Counted from the stretch's first letter, positions 46,877-56,875 are shown. The stretch is 64,000 bases of DNA from VAZQ01 sp963756715 (GCA_963756715.1 CAVWOV010000042.1:175169-239168), one strand, 5' to 3'. The notes: generated by a model not told the origin, from the letters alone. Translations and numbers: made by a program.

Positions 46877-47055
46877 CATGCGTGCATTGTGCGTCCGGCG
46901 GCCCGCGATGACTCGCGTCAGACGGTCATTGCACCTCGGCATCCGGGCTGAATTGTCGCTCGCGCAAGGGCATGATATTGAGCCTGATGGCTCGGCCTGG
47001 CTGCCTCGACGCCGGCCGGACGCGCGGGCAAGCAACGGAATGAGGACTGCCGCAT

Positions 47056-48166
47056 ATGCGATTGGGTTACTTCACCATGCCGGTGCATCCGATCCACCGG
47101 AACTGGACCGAGAGTCTACAGGAGGATCGCGAGGCCATTATCCTCGCCGACAAGCTCGGCTTCTACGACGCCTTCATGGGCGAGCACCTCACCGATCGCT
47201 GTGAGAACATCACCAACAGCATGCTGTTCCATGCCACGCTGATCACGGCGACCAGCCGTATCAAGCTCGCGACCGGCACCACCAATCTCTCGCACATGCA
47301 CCCGCTGCTGATCGCGCAGCATGCCGCGATGTTCGACCATCTGTCGCAGGGCCGCTTTATTCTGGGGGTGAGCGCGGGCGCGCTCACCTCGGACGCCGAG
47401 GCGCTCGGCATCTTGGATCAGGACCGCAACAAAATCTTCGCCGAAGCGATCGACGTGATCCTGGCGATCTGGGAGCGCGAGCCGCCTTACGACATCGACT
47501 TTCCCGACAATCGCTTCAAGGTCTCGACATCACGAACGCAGGCGCTGCCGATCGGTGTCGGCTATCTCGGCAAGCCCTACCAGCAGCCGCGGCCGGAAAT
47601 CGTCGGCACCGTGGTGGCGCCGTTCTCCCCAGGCGTCGTGCTGATGGGCAAGCGCGACTTCCATCCGTCTGTCGGCGAACTTCCTGCTCGCGAAGCACCT
47701 CAAGTCGCACTGGGAGAACTACAAGAAGGGCAGGGCGGAGGTCGGTGCCGAGGCCAAAGTGGCCGACTGGCGGGTGGCGCGTGCAATCTGCGTCGCCGAC
47801 GACGACAAGGTGGCCGAGCGCTACGGTCGCACTGATTCCAACAGCCCGTACAAGTTTTACTGGAGCCAGATGTGGGCGAAGATGAAGCGTGGCAAGCGGC
47901 TCTATGTGTTCAAGAGCCACAAAGAGCAGCCCGACGAGGAGATCACCCTCGACTACGTCGAGGACAACTGCACGATCCACGGCAGCGTCAACAAGGTGGT
48001 CGACGAACTGCTGGCTTTGCGGGAGGAGACCGGTGACTTTGGCGAGATCGTCTATGCCGGGATGGACTGGGTCGATCCCGCGCTCTCGAAACGATCGATG
48101 CAGTTGATGGCCGAGGAAGTCATGCCGCGCGTCAACGCAGCGATCGGGAAGGCGGCCGCGGCCTAG
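47056..48166 (+). pseudogene. LLM-class (luciferase-like) flavin-dependent oxidoreductase, frameshifted
   Basis: The first part (to about 47668) matches the luciferase-like monooxygenase fold: RLGYFTMPVHPIHRNW, RIKLATGTTNLSHMHPLLIAQ, ILGVSAGALTSDAEALG. The reading then fails, but the next frame continues correctly (ANFLLAKHLKSHWENYKKG, DWRVARAICVADDD, MQLMAEEVMPRVN) to a stop at 48166. An extra T near 47668 in CATCCGTCTGTCGG explains it. Joined, the protein is about 369 residues, the family's usual length. Such enzymes use FMNH2 and O2 to oxidise small organic substrates. It may be real inactivation or a sequencing error. Confidence 0.85.
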
Positions 48167-48203
48167 ATGGGATAACGGGCCCGCCCGTCACAGAAGGCCC
48201 GGA

Positions 48204-49376
48204 TCAATTGCATCTTGGCTCAGGCTTGATCATCCCGAGCGCGCGTACCGTGACGAGGTCGCGTCCCTTGGTCTTAGCGAGGAACATGTTCATCGCTGCG
48301 TGATGGTTCTTTCCGATCGTCACCGGTCCGGTCGGTGACTTGATCGTCAGCCCTTCGAGGCCGTCGATGATCGATTCCCTTTCGGCTTTTTTTGTTTTTT
48401 CGATTGCTGCTTTCGTTGCGATCAGCGTGTTGTAGTGCGTCATCACGTAGTTCGAAACGGTTGCATCGGCGCCGGCATCCTCCTTGACCTTGGCGACGAA
48501 CGCCTTGACGGTTGGCGCGTTGCTGGTGGCGACAAAGGGCACGACGACGAACATGTTCTGACCTTTGCCGCCGAAGAGGCTGAGGTCCGTTTCGGACAAA
48601 CCGAGGAACGCGATTGTGGTCTGCTTCAACAATCCCCGGTCGTCCGCTTGCGGGATGAAATTCAGCCCGTCGCCTTTCAGCGCAAAGAGCAGGACCTTCG
48701 CCTTCGCCGCGGCGATGCGCGAGATCAACGGGGAAAAATCCTTTTCCTGGCCGGTGGTGTACTCCTTGCCGACGATGCGGCCGCCAAGCTTGCGGATGAT
48801 CGGCTCGGCTACGTCGAACATCTTGTGCGGCCACGTCCGGTCGGCCCCGAGCAGGAAATAGGTCTTGCCGAAGGTCCGAGTCATGTACGGCAAAAGCGGC
48901 GCCAATTCCTGGTTAGGGACCGTGCTGAAGGAGAAAATATACCGGCCGCATTTTCCGCCTTCGTAGTTGGTGGCGTAGAGCAGGGGCGTCTTCGCGCTCT
49001 GGACGACGGGGGCGATGGCATCCAGATTTCGCGAGGTAATCGGCCCGACGACGGCTAACACGCCGTCGTGTGCGATCAGCTTCTGCGTCGCTTCGACCGC
49101 CGCTGCCGGATCGGTCTTGTCGTCCTCGTAGATGATTTCCACGGGCCGGCCGAGGACACCGCCACCCGCATTGATTTCCCTTGCGGCAAGATCGAGCCCG
49201 AGTTTTGCCTGTCTGCCATATAGCTCGACGCCGCCGGAAAACGGCAATACCGCGCCGATCTTGATTGGCTCGGCGGCTTTGGCGCTCGTAAGGGTGGCTA
49301 TCCATATGCAGCAGACAAGCCACGCGAGCCAATTGGGGCGAACGACTCTGAAAGCCGAGGCAACGATGCGGGTCAT
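48204..49376 (-). CDS. Branched-chain amino acid-type ABC transporter substrate-binding protein
   Basis: 390 residues from ATG 49376, giving a signal peptide (WLAWLVCCIWIATLTSAKA) before PIKIGAVLPFSGGVELYG. The upstream part of the open frame is not protein-like. LivK-like features include ELYGRQAKLGLDLAAREINAG, VLAVVGPITSRNLDAIAPV and the C-terminal lobe segment YVMTHYNTLIATKAAIEKT. The lobe fits the amide/urea/aromatic-acid binding subgroup, though the ligand is unknown. It faces the frameshifted LLM gene, with 37 bases between their ends. Confidence 0.85.
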   Translation of the reverse strand: MTRIVASAFRVVRPNWLAWLVCCIWIATLTSAKAAEPIKIGAVLPFSGGVELYGRQAKLGLDLAAREINAGGGVLGRPVEIIYEDDKTDPAAAVEATQKLIAHDGVLAVVGPITSRNLDAIAPVVQSAKTPLLYATNYEGGKCGRYIFSFSTVPNQELAPLLPYMTRTFGKTYFLLGADRTWPHKMFDVAEPIIRKLGGRIVGKEYTTGQEKDFSPLISRIAAAKAKVLLFALKGDGLNFIPQADDRGLLKQTTIAFLGLSETDLSLFGGKGQNMFVVVPFVATSNAPTVKAFVAKVKEDAGADATVSNYVMTHYNTLIATKAAIEKTKKAERESIIDGLEGLTIKSPTGPVTIGKNHHAAMNMFLAKTKGRDLVTVRALGMIKPEPRCN

Positions 49377-49566
49377 GCGGCGAAAATGCAGCAGCGCAAT
49401 ATCATCCGCAAGGCAGCAAGGCGGGTTATCCCTCCCTGTTACGCGTGTCGGAAGAGGCTTACGCCGGCGCGGCAAATCTTGAAAATGACCGCGATGATAC
49501 GGGCCGCAACGTCGAAGGTGCGACCGCGCCCCTGGCCGCGGCCGAGAATGAGCGGCCCCTGCGAAC

Positions 49567-50106
49567 TCAGCGGGACGCCTGCTTTGCGAATTTCTCAATA
49601 TCGGCGTGATGATGTTGAAAATAGTGCCGCAGCCAGACGGTGAAAGCGTCTGGTTCGCGCCTCATGCGGCGGCGGATTTCGTTGAACGACAAAAACTCGG
49701 TGTCCGCCACTTCGTCGGGGTCGGGCTGCAGGTCGAACTCGATGCGCCCGAAATAAACGTAGACGAACTCGTTCTCATGCATTCCGTGGTCGAGTTCGGT
49801 CTGGTAGCGCGCGAAGAAGCCGAACGAGAGGTCGCTATCGACGCCGAGTTCCTCGCCGAGGCGGCGCCGCGCCGCGGTGACCGTACGCTCGCCGGGGCGC
49901 GGATGGCCGCAACAGGAATTCGCCCACAGACCGCCGGAATGATATTTCTTCCGGCTGCGCTGCTGCAGCAGCATTCGCCCGCGCGCGTCGACCATGAAGA
50001 TCGAAAACGCGCGATGCAGCAGCCCGGCGCGATGCACTTCGGTTTTGCCGGCCGATCCCTTGGCCTGGTTGCTTTCATCGACAAGGATCAGTTGCTCTTC
50101 GGCCAT
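49567..50106 (-). CDS. idi: Isopentenyl-diphosphate delta-isomerase, type I
   Basis: 179 residues from ATG 50106. Type I Idi features: LVDESNQAKGSAGKTEVHRAG-like opening, the catalytic Cys in NSCCGHPRPGE, Glu and His ligands in TELDHGMHENEFVYVYFG and a NUDIX-related fold (RRRLGEELG). It interconverts isopentenyl and dimethylallyl diphosphate. It begins 7 bases after the end of the phenylacetate-CoA-ligase-like gene, so it is probably on the same transcript although its pathway is unrelated. A long frame that joins it to that ligase is an artefact of the ligase frameshifts. Confidence 0.92.
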   Translation of the reverse strand: MAEEQLILVDESNQAKGSAGKTEVHRAGLLHRAFSIFMVDARGRMLLQQRSRKKYHSGGLWANSCCGHPRPGERTVTAARRRLGEELGVDSDLSFGFFARYQTELDHGMHENEFVYVYFGRIEFDLQPDPDEVADTEFLSFNEIRRRMRREPDAFTVWLRHYFQHHHADIEKFAKQASR

Positions 50107-50113
50107 GACCTGC

Positions 50114-51455
50114 TCACGGCTTGTTGGTCTGCCGCATGTCCAGGACGCGGACTGCTTTGCCTTGCGAGCGCGGGATCTCGCCAGGCGCCTTGAGAGCGAC
50201 GTCGCAGGTGACGCCGACCATCGCCTTGATGTGGTCCTGCAGGTCGCGCGCCATGCGTGCGAGGAAGGGCTCGTCGGCGGTGCGGGCTTGTCGAGCTCGA
50301 CTTCGATCGTCACCGCCGCCATTGGGCCATCCTGGGTGACCACGAGCTGATAATGCGGCGCGAGCCCCGGAAAGCCGACCAGATGGGCCTCGATCTGCGA
50401 GGGATAGACGTTGACGCCGCGGATGATCAGCATGTCGTCGGTGCGGCCGGTCACCCGCATCATGCGCCGGTGAGTACGTCCACAGATGCACGGCGCTTCG
50501 ATCAGCCGGGTGATGTCGCGCGTCCGGTAGCGGATCATCGGCAGCGCTTCCTTGGTCAAGGTCGTGATGACGAGTTCGCCGGATGCGCCGGGAGGCATCG
50601 GTTCCATGGTATCGGGATCGACCACCTCGCAGAGGAAGTGATCTTCCCAAAAGTGCAATCCGTCCTGCGCCTCGTGACACTCGTTGGCGACGCCCGGCCC
50701 GATGATTTCCGACAGGCCATAGAGTCCATCGCCTTGATGCCAAACTTCGCCTGGATGTCGTGCCGGATCGCCTCGCTCCACGGCTCGGCACCGCAGGCTG
50801 CGTAACGCAGCGAGAGATTTCGCAGGTCGACGCCCATGCGCAGTGCGACCTCGGCGATATTGAGTGCGTAGGAGGGGGTCGCGCCGAAGATATGCGGACG
50901 CAGATCCCGCAGCAGCGCAACCTGGCGCTCGGTGCCGCCACCCGACACCGGCACTGTGGTCATGCCGAGGCGCTCGGCGCCGTAATGAAATCCGAGGCCG
51001 CCGGTGAACAGCCCGTAGCCGAAGGCATTGTGAAAGATGTTACCCGGACGGGCGCCCATGCAGGCGAGCGACCGCGCCATCAGGTTCGCCCACAGGTCGA
51101 GGTCGCCGCGGGTGTAGCCGACGACGGTGGGCTTGCCGGTCGTGCCCGAGGAGGCGTGCAGCCGCAGCAGTTGCTCCCGTGGGACCGCGAACAACCCGAA
51201 GGGGAAATTGTCGCGCAGGTCCGCCTTGATCGAAAACGGCAGACGCGAAAGATCGGCCAGCGTCTTGATCTGGTCCGGCTTGACCTTTGCGGCGTCGAAT
51301 GTCTGGCGCACGTGCGGCACCTTGGCGTAGGCACGTTCGACCGTGTGTTGCAGCCGTTGGAGTTGCAGCGCCGCGAGATCGCCGCGCGGCATCGTCTCGG
51401 CGGCGCGATCGAACATGAATCCATCGCTTTCCCGCGGGACGTTCGACATGCTCAT
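50114..51455 (-). pseudogene. Phenylacetate-CoA-ligase-like enzyme (PaaK family), two frameshifts
   Basis: The protein must be read in three frames: 51455 to about 50731 (with RLHASSGTTGKPTVVGYTRGD, the AMP-binding P-loop), then about 50731 to 50285 (MDLYGLSEIIGPGVANECHE, YRTRDITRLIEAPCICGRTH), then 50285 to 50114 (DEPFLARMARDLQDHIKAMVG to TNKP). Each junction lacks one base (a C in GACCTCTATGG near 50731, one base near 50285). Joined, it has the usual 440-450 residues of PaaK. It would make aryl-acetyl-CoA from an aryl acid, ATP and CoA. The thioesterase gene upstream and dpgC-like gene beyond suggest a shared pathway. Confidence 0.85.
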
Positions 51456-51488
51456 GGCCCCATGCTCATGGCTCCGGCCGGTCCTGCA

Positions 51489-51908
51489 TCACGATGCGAC
51501 AGCCTTCGCCGCGAGCCGCGCAGCCTTGGCCTTCAGGCGCTCGAAGGTCTTGGCCTTGTCGACGACGAACCGGGTGTGTGTGCCGGCGCCGACGGTATCG
51601 AATTCGTCTTTCGCCGCAACCTCGAACTGCACCTTGCGTCCCTCCACGGACAGGACTTTGACGGTGATCTCGACCGTCATACCCAGCAAGGTCGGCGCAA
51701 GGTGCCGGACCGCCACCTCGGTGCCGACCGAATCCTCTCCAGGGTCGGCATGCTCGACGATCAGATCGCGGCAGGTTTGCTCAATGTCGAGGATCATCGA
51801 AGGGGTCGCGTAGGTGCGCGCGTCCTCGCCCATGAAACTGATGGTGCGGCCGCGATCGACGACAATGCGGCTGATCCCGGATACCCCGGGACGAAGGCTT
51901 GCCTTCAT
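51489..51908 (-). CDS. Hotdog-fold thioesterase (fluoroacetyl-CoA-thioesterase-like)
   Basis: 139 residues from ATG 51908 with GGGAGGAG upstream. The pattern TYATPSMILDIEQTCRDLI followed by HLAPTLLGMTVEITVKV matches the FlK-like hotdog thioesterases, in which the Thr/Glu around the first helix and the His of the second strand act in hydrolysis. It likely cleaves an acyl-CoA thioester. It is 34 bases upstream of the PaaK-like gene on the same strand and divergent from the dpgC-like gene, with a 113-base shared promoter. Confidence 0.85.
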   Translation of the reverse strand: MKASLRPGVSGISRIVVDRGRTISFMGEDARTYATPSMILDIEQTCRDLIVEHADPGEDSVGTEVAVRHLAPTLLGMTVEITVKVLSVEGRKVQFEVAAKDEFDTVGAGTHTRFVVDKAKTFERLKAKAARLAAKAVAS

Positions 51909-52021
51909 GCTCGCTCCTCCCTGCATTCCCTATACAATAAGGTTATGCCATTGCCAGCGATGGTGAAAGCCGACGAGGCTTTCGCCGCGGGCAGGCGACC
52001 CGCCATCCAAGGAGTGCCGCG

Positions 52022-53428
52022 ATGACGACCGGCGAGATTGATCAATCCGCAACCCTCCGGGCGGCCGGACTGGGCGAACACGAGGTGAGCGTCTGGATGC
52101 GCGCGGAACCGGCGGCCACCGCAGATTTCGCCGCGGATGGCCGGACCTTCGGCGCGTATTGGGAAAAGTCGACGGCACTGCTCGACCGATTGCCGCGAAT
52201 GGCGCAGCGCAACAAACCTGAGAGCGCCGCCGCCGGGATCATTCAGGAGGCAGCGCGCGCGTCGCGCACACGCTTCCTGCGCCATCATGTCGATGACGTC
52301 TACGACCGTTTGACGGACAAGCGCACGCAATTCATACGGGTCGAACATCTGGTGACACGGGCGGCGGATGCCGTACCGGGATTGGTCCCGAGCGCGCGGC
52401 AGATCGCCGCCGAGGACAATTGCCTGCAGGGCGAAAAGAGCGGGCTCGAGATCGACCAGGGCATTTTTCTTTCCGCCGTGCTGCGAAGCAAGCGGGCAGG
52501 CCGGCATCTCTGTCACGCCATGCTGTTGCCGCGGCCGGAGGCGCTGGAACTGTTGCCAAAGTTCGAGAAGGAGGGGCTGGTCGAGCTTCCGGGCGCTTCG
52601 GTCCGCCGGGCCGGCAAGGCCGCGCTGGTCACGCAACTCCATCCGCGTTTTCTCAATGCGGAAGACGCGACGACGCTTGATGGCGCTGAGATTTGCGTCG
52701 ATCTGGCGCTGCTCGACCCCACCACCGAGATCGCCGTCATGCGCGGCGGCGTGGTCGAAAATCCGAAATACCGGGGCCGCCGCGTCTTTGGCGCCGGTAT
52801 CAACCTGACGCATCTTTATCGTGGACTGATTCCTTTTGTCTGGTATCTCCAGCGCGATCTCGGCTACGTCAACAAGATCTATCGCGGCCTTGCGGTCGCG
52901 GACGACCCGCCGCCCGACGAGTTCGGCGGCCGCTCGATCGAGAAGCCCTGGATCGCCGCGGTCGAAGCCTTTGCGATCGGCGGACATTGCCAGGCGGTCC
53001 TGGTGATGGACTACGTACTCGCCGAGAAGGATGCTTATTTCACCTTGCCGGCGCGCAAGGAGGGCATCATCCCGGGCGCGGCGAACATGCGTCTGCCACG
53101 ATTCGTCGGCGATCGCATCACGCGCCAGGCAATCCAATACGAGCGCCGGATTGACTGCGACAGTCCCGAAGGGCGCTTGATCTGCGACGAGATCGCCGCG
53201 CCCGGCGACATGGATGCGGCGCTCGATCGCGTGATCGCCGGGCTCACGAGTTCGGGCGTGGTCAGCGCCGCGAGCAACCGCCGTGCCATCCGGATCGCGC
53301 AGGAACCGCTCGACATGTTCCGCGACTACTTTGCGGTCTACGCGCGCGAGCAGGCCTATTGCCACTTCAGCCCGGCGCTCATTGGCAATCTCGAGCGCTA
53401 CTGGAACGCGCAAAACCGCAAGATTTGA
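52022..53428 (+). CDS. DpgC-like CoA-ester dioxygenase (enoyl-CoA hydratase superfamily)
   Basis: 468 residues, much longer than ordinary enoyl-CoA hydratases. An N-terminal helical domain (about residues 1-190) precedes a crotonase-fold core with MRGGVVENPKYRGRRVFGAG and INLTHLYRGLIPFVWYLQRD, the region that is characteristic of DpgC. DpgC is a cofactor-free dioxygenase that turns 3,5-dihydroxyphenylacetyl-CoA into the glyoxylate. A PaaK-like ligase and a thioesterase lie next to it, supporting an aryl-acetyl-CoA substrate. AAGGAG lies about 6 bases before the ATG. Whether it makes glyoxylates or another product is unknown. Confidence 0.78.
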   Translation: MTTGEIDQSATLRAAGLGEHEVSVWMRAEPAATADFAADGRTFGAYWEKSTALLDRLPRMAQRNKPESAAAGIIQEAARASRTRFLRHHVDDVYDRLTDKRTQFIRVEHLVTRAADAVPGLVPSARQIAAEDNCLQGEKSGLEIDQGIFLSAVLRSKRAGRHLCHAMLLPRPEALELLPKFEKEGLVELPGASVRRAGKAALVTQLHPRFLNAEDATTLDGAEICVDLALLDPTTEIAVMRGGVVENPKYRGRRVFGAGINLTHLYRGLIPFVWYLQRDLGYVNKIYRGLAVADDPPPDEFGGRSIEKPWIAAVEAFAIGGHCQAVLVMDYVLAEKDAYFTLPARKEGIIPGAANMRLPRFVGDRITRQAIQYERRIDCDSPEGRLICDEIAAPGDMDAALDRVIAGLTSSGVVSAASNRRAIRIAQEPLDMFRDYFAVYAREQAYCHFSPALIGNLERYWNAQNRKI

Positions 53429-53537
53429 TGTCGTGGGCGAGGTGGCTTGGCGGCACAGGCAAATCCTTCTAGCATTCGCGAAGACATGCGTTGGGAAACC
53501 AAGAAGACGTGCGCTGGGAAACCTGAAGGAAATGACA

Positions 53538-54491
53538 ATGTCAAAAATCGCAAGGGTGCTCGCCCTGGCGCTGATCACGATGTTCGGCAGTCCAGTAGCG
53601 TTCGCTCAGGATACGCTCAAGCTCACGGTCGGCCAGCGCGGCCTGTGGGACACGTCGATTTCCGACGTCGGCCAGCGCGCCGGCATCTTCAAGAAGCACG
53701 GCCTGACCCTGGAGATTCTCTACACCCAGGGCAGCGGCGAGACTCAGCAGGCGGTGTTTGCCGGCAGCGTCGATATCGGCGTGAGCACAGGTATCATGGG
53801 TGCGCTGAGCGGTTATTCCAAAGGCGCGCCGGTGCGTATCATCGGCAACGAGATCAAAGGCGCCGGCGATCTCTACTGGTATGTGAAAGCGAATTCGCCA
53901 GTTAAGACCATTCAGGACTTCAACGGCAAGACCATCGCCTTTTCGACCGTCGGTTCATCCACCCACGGCGTCGTCACCGCCTTCATCAAGCAGTACAAGC
54001 TGACGTCCGCAAAGCCGACCCCGACCGGAAGTCCGGCGCCGACACTGACGTCGGTGATGTCGGGTCAGGTCGATGTCGGCTGGGCGGCGCCGCCGTTCGG
54101 CCTCGATCAGCTTGATCGCGGCGAAATCCGCCAGATCGCGACCGGCAATGACACCGTCTTCAAGGGGCAGACGGTGCGGCTGGTGATCACCAACACCCAG
54201 GCTCTGGCAAAACGCAAGGATGCGCTCGTCCGCTATATGAAGGCCTATCGCGAGACCATCGATTGGATGTATTCCGATCCGGCGGCGCTCAAGACTTACG
54301 CCGAATTTGCCGGCATCACCGAGGCGAAGGCGAAGCGCATTCGCGACAACTACTTTCCGAAATCGGTTCTGTCCCCCGACGAAATCGTCGGTCTCGACCT
54401 CATCATGCCGGAGGCGGTCAACCTGAAATTCATTTCCGCGCCGCTGACCAAGGCGCAGATTTCGGAACTCATCCAGATTCCGCCGCGCTAA
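53538..54491 (+). CDS. ABC transporter substrate-binding protein, NitT/TauT type
   Basis: 317 residues from ATG 53538, favoured because GAAGGA lies 7 bases upstream (the ATG at 53532 would be too close). Signal peptide LALALITMFGSPVAFAQ, then DTLKLTVGQRGLWDTSISDVG. NMT1-like features are GSVDIGVSTGIMGALSGYS and TIAFSTVGSSTHGVVTAF. Probably imports a small aromatic or organic acid, given the catabolic neighbours; no permease or ATPase is next to it. It converges with marR, overlapping by four bases at the stops. Confidence 0.88.
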   Translation: MSKIARVLALALITMFGSPVAFAQDTLKLTVGQRGLWDTSISDVGQRAGIFKKHGLTLEILYTQGSGETQQAVFAGSVDIGVSTGIMGALSGYSKGAPVRIIGNEIKGAGDLYWYVKANSPVKTIQDFNGKTIAFSTVGSSTHGVVTAFIKQYKLTSAKPTPTGSPAPTLTSVMSGQVDVGWAAPPFGLDQLDRGEIRQIATGNDTVFKGQTVRLVITNTQALAKRKDALVRYMKAYRETIDWMYSDPAALKTYAEFAGITEAKAKRIRDNYFPKSVLSPDEIVGLDLIMPEAVNLKFISAPLTKAQISELIQIPPR

Positions 54492-54970
54492 TCCTCGATG
54501 CGGTCGAGATTGGCGGTCATCCGGGCGATGACGCGGCGGAAGACCTCCAGGTCGCTGCCGGAGACGTTCTCTTCCGACTGATCGGTGATGCCGCGCGCAA
54601 CCGCCAGCAGGTCCGCGCGCAGCCGCTGGGCCTTCGGCGTCAGCCACACCTGCGCCTTGCGCTTGTCGTTGGCGCTGCGCTCGCGCCGGATCAGGCCGGA
54701 CTTCTCCATGCTGCGGAGCGCGATGACGGTCGTCGGCTCCATGGTGCCGACGCGGGTGGAAAGCTCGCGCTGCGACAGTCCGTCCTCCGCCCACAGCACG
54801 CGCAGGAAGTACCATTGACCGCGCTTGAGCCCGTGGGCGGCGATGCGCCGCTCCAGCAGCCGCTGGAATGCGCGATTGGCGTCGCGCACCAGAAACCCCG
54901 AGCTCTCGGCCAGCGGGAATTCCAGCTTCCGGTTGTGGCGGCCGTTTGATTTGGCTGGCGTGCGGGGCAT
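54488..54970 (-). CDS. MarR family transcriptional regulator
   Basis: 160 residues with the winged-helix core LSQRELSTRVGTMEPTTVIA and the wing RRERSANDKRKAQVWLT, followed by dimerisation helices. The N-terminal LESSGFLV-type segment is Arg/Lys rich. MarR proteins usually repress a neighbouring catabolic operon and release on binding an aromatic ligand or its CoA ester. It reads away from ubiD, and a palindrome TACTTA-N6-TATGTA lies 64 bases upstream in the shared promoter, with a relative at 58425. Confidence 0.93.
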   Translation of the reverse strand: MPRTPAKSNGRHNRKLEFPLAESSGFLVRDANRAFQRLLERRIAAHGLKRGQWYFLRVLWAEDGLSQRELSTRVGTMEPTTVIALRSMEKSGLIRRERSANDKRKAQVWLTPKAQRLRADLLAVARGITDQSEENVSGSDLEVFRRVIARMTANLDRIED

Positions 54971-55033
54971 GGGTGATATCGGCGATCGAAAAGCCTGCGA
55001 GGATTGACAGAATTTGCCTTTCGGGGCACATGA

Positions 55034-55051
55034 TACTTAGAAATCTATGTA
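55034..55051. promoter_or_regulatory. Candidate MarR operator at the marR/ubiD promoter
   Basis: TACTTA (55034-55039), six bases, TATGTA (55046-55051): an inverted repeat with one mismatch. The same half-sites and spacing recur at 58425-58442. It lies between marR (start 54970) and ubiD (start 55173). Confidence 0.6.
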
Positions 55052-55172
55052 ATGGAACCTTGACCTGCTGGCGCCTGAACGAAATCATTGGCGCGGCAAT
55101 TCAGACCCGGATTTCAGACCCTTCAATGACCAGCGGGCGATGCAATCGCCCCCATGACGGAGCGTTAAAGCC

Positions 55173-56760
55173 ATGCAAGAGGTACTGCGCAAGGACAAGC
55201 CGGCCGCAGCCAGCACGGACAATCATGCCCAGGACCTGCGCAGCACGCTCGACTGGCTGCGCGAGCAGGGCGACCTCATCGAAACCGACAAGGAGGTCAA
55301 TCCGGACCTAGAGGTCACCGGCCTGCAGAAGCACATGGATGGCGGCTGCCCGATCCTGTTCAACAACGTCAAGGGCAAGCCCCATCATCGCGTGGTCACC
55401 AATCTGTTCGGTGACATGAAGGTCATCAACAAGATGTTCGGCTGGAAGGACGATGCCGAACGGGTGCGCAAGCTTGCCTACGCGCTGTCCCATCCGCTCA
55501 AGCCGGTGGAAATCCCGCAGGGTGAAGCGCCGTGCCAGGAGCACGTCATCACGGCGCCGAAGGACGTCAACGAGCATGTGGTGGCGATCCGCCACACCAC
55601 CTACGAGCCGGAACTGACCGTGGGCTCCGCGCATCCGCTGCGTCACCGGCCCCGAGTTCGATGGCGGCTCCGACCTCGGTTACAACCGCATGAATTTCCG
55701 CTGGGGCAATGTCGGCACGTTCCAGATCTCGCCCGGCTCGCACATGTGGCAGGTGGTCAACAAATACTACAAAGAGGACCAGCCGGTCCCGATCACCATG
55801 TGCTTCGGCGTGCCGCCGGCCTGCACGATGCTGGCCGGTGCGGGCTTCGACTACGCCATCCTGCCGATGGGCTGCGACGAAATCGGCATCGCCGGCGCGG
55901 TGCAGGGCTCTCCCGTTCGCCTGGTGAAGGCGCGCACCGTCAACGCCATGGCGCTGGCCGACTGCGAACTCGTGCTGGAAGGCTACGTCAATCCGCGCGA
56001 CCGGCGCTTCGAGACGCAGGAGTCGGAAGAGGCCGGGGTGCAGGGCCGCTTCCATTTCCACCCGGAGTGGGCGGGCTACATGGGCAAGGCCTACAAGGCG
56101 CCGACGTTCCACGTCACCGGCATCACCATGCGCAAGCCGCAGAGCAAGCCGATCATCTATTGCCTCGGCGTGCACATGCTCGACGACCACAACATCGACA
56201 CCACGGTGCGCGAGGCCGCGATCTACGAACTGTGCAACCGGCTGCAACCCGGCATCGTGCAGAACGTCGTGATCCCGTACTGCATGACCGACTGGGGCGG
56301 CTGCATCATCCAGGTCAAAAAGCGCCACCAGCTCGACGAGGGCTGGCAGCGCAACTTCATGGCCGCGGCGCTGGCCTGCTCGCAGGGCATGCGCATGGCG
56401 ATTGCGGTCTCGGAGGACGTCGATCCCTATTCGATGGACGACGTGATGTGGTGCCTCACCACGCGGGTCAATCCGAAGACCGACATCATCAATCCGATCC
56501 CCGGTGGCCGCGGCCAGACCTTCATGCCGGCCGAGCGCATGACCGCGGGCGAAAAGCAGTGGACCGCCTCGAACACGAACTTCGAAGGCGGCATGGGCAT
56601 CGATGCGACCGTGCCGTTCGGCTACGAGAGCGACTTCATGCGCCCGGTCTATCCGGTCGACAAGGTGAAGCCGGAAGACTTCTTCACCAAGAAGGATATC
56701 GAGAACGTCAAATCGCGAATGGTGGGCTGGGTCAATTCGCTCGCAAGGACCGGCCGGTAG
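55173..56760 (+). pseudogene. UbiD family decarboxylase, frameshifted
   Basis: Reading begins at ATG 55173 (GGAG about 9 bases upstream) with STLDWLREQGDLIETDKEV and a normal N-terminal domain to about 55630. The correct frame then resumes as VTGPEFDGGSDLGYNRMNF and continues through VRLVKARTVNAMALADCELVLEG to the end at 56760. One extra base near 55634 in GGCTCCGCGCATC explains it. UbiD enzymes decarboxylate or carboxylate aromatic or unsaturated acids using prenyl-FMN, Mn and K; the Glu-rich site is in DCELVLEGYV. The UbiX that makes prenyl-FMN is at 60081. Joined length is about 528 residues, normal for the family. Substrate not known. Confidence 0.85.
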
Positions 56761-56789
56761 TCGCGATCAGAACGAAGCACTCCGTGACT

Positions 56790-56875
56790 CTCTCCCGCTG
56801 TGGGAGAGGGGCACGGGTGCCGGGGTTCGCGACCCGGACTTCGACCCTTCCTAACTCTGACCTTCCTAACTCTGC
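56790..56875. repeat. Hairpin and 15-bp tandem duplication between ubiD and the acyl-CoA ligase
   Basis: CTCTCCC (56790-56796), 5-base loop, GGGAGAG (56802-56808) forms a hairpin 30 bases after the ubiD stop. Then CCTTCCTAACTCTG appears twice back to back (56846-56859 and 56861-56874), with the second copy covering the stop codon of the minus-strand ligase. Likely a local duplication. Confidence 0.7.

Noticed and set aside
46613..47035. 140-codon minus-strand frame
   Set aside because: Overlaps the CRP site and the small membrane gene in another frame; no protein-like sequence.
49567..50781. 404-residue fusion of a CoA ligase fragment with Idi
   Set aside because: The frameshifted ligase happens to run into the idi frame. 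Idi has its own ATG at 50106 and the ligase its own stop at 50114.
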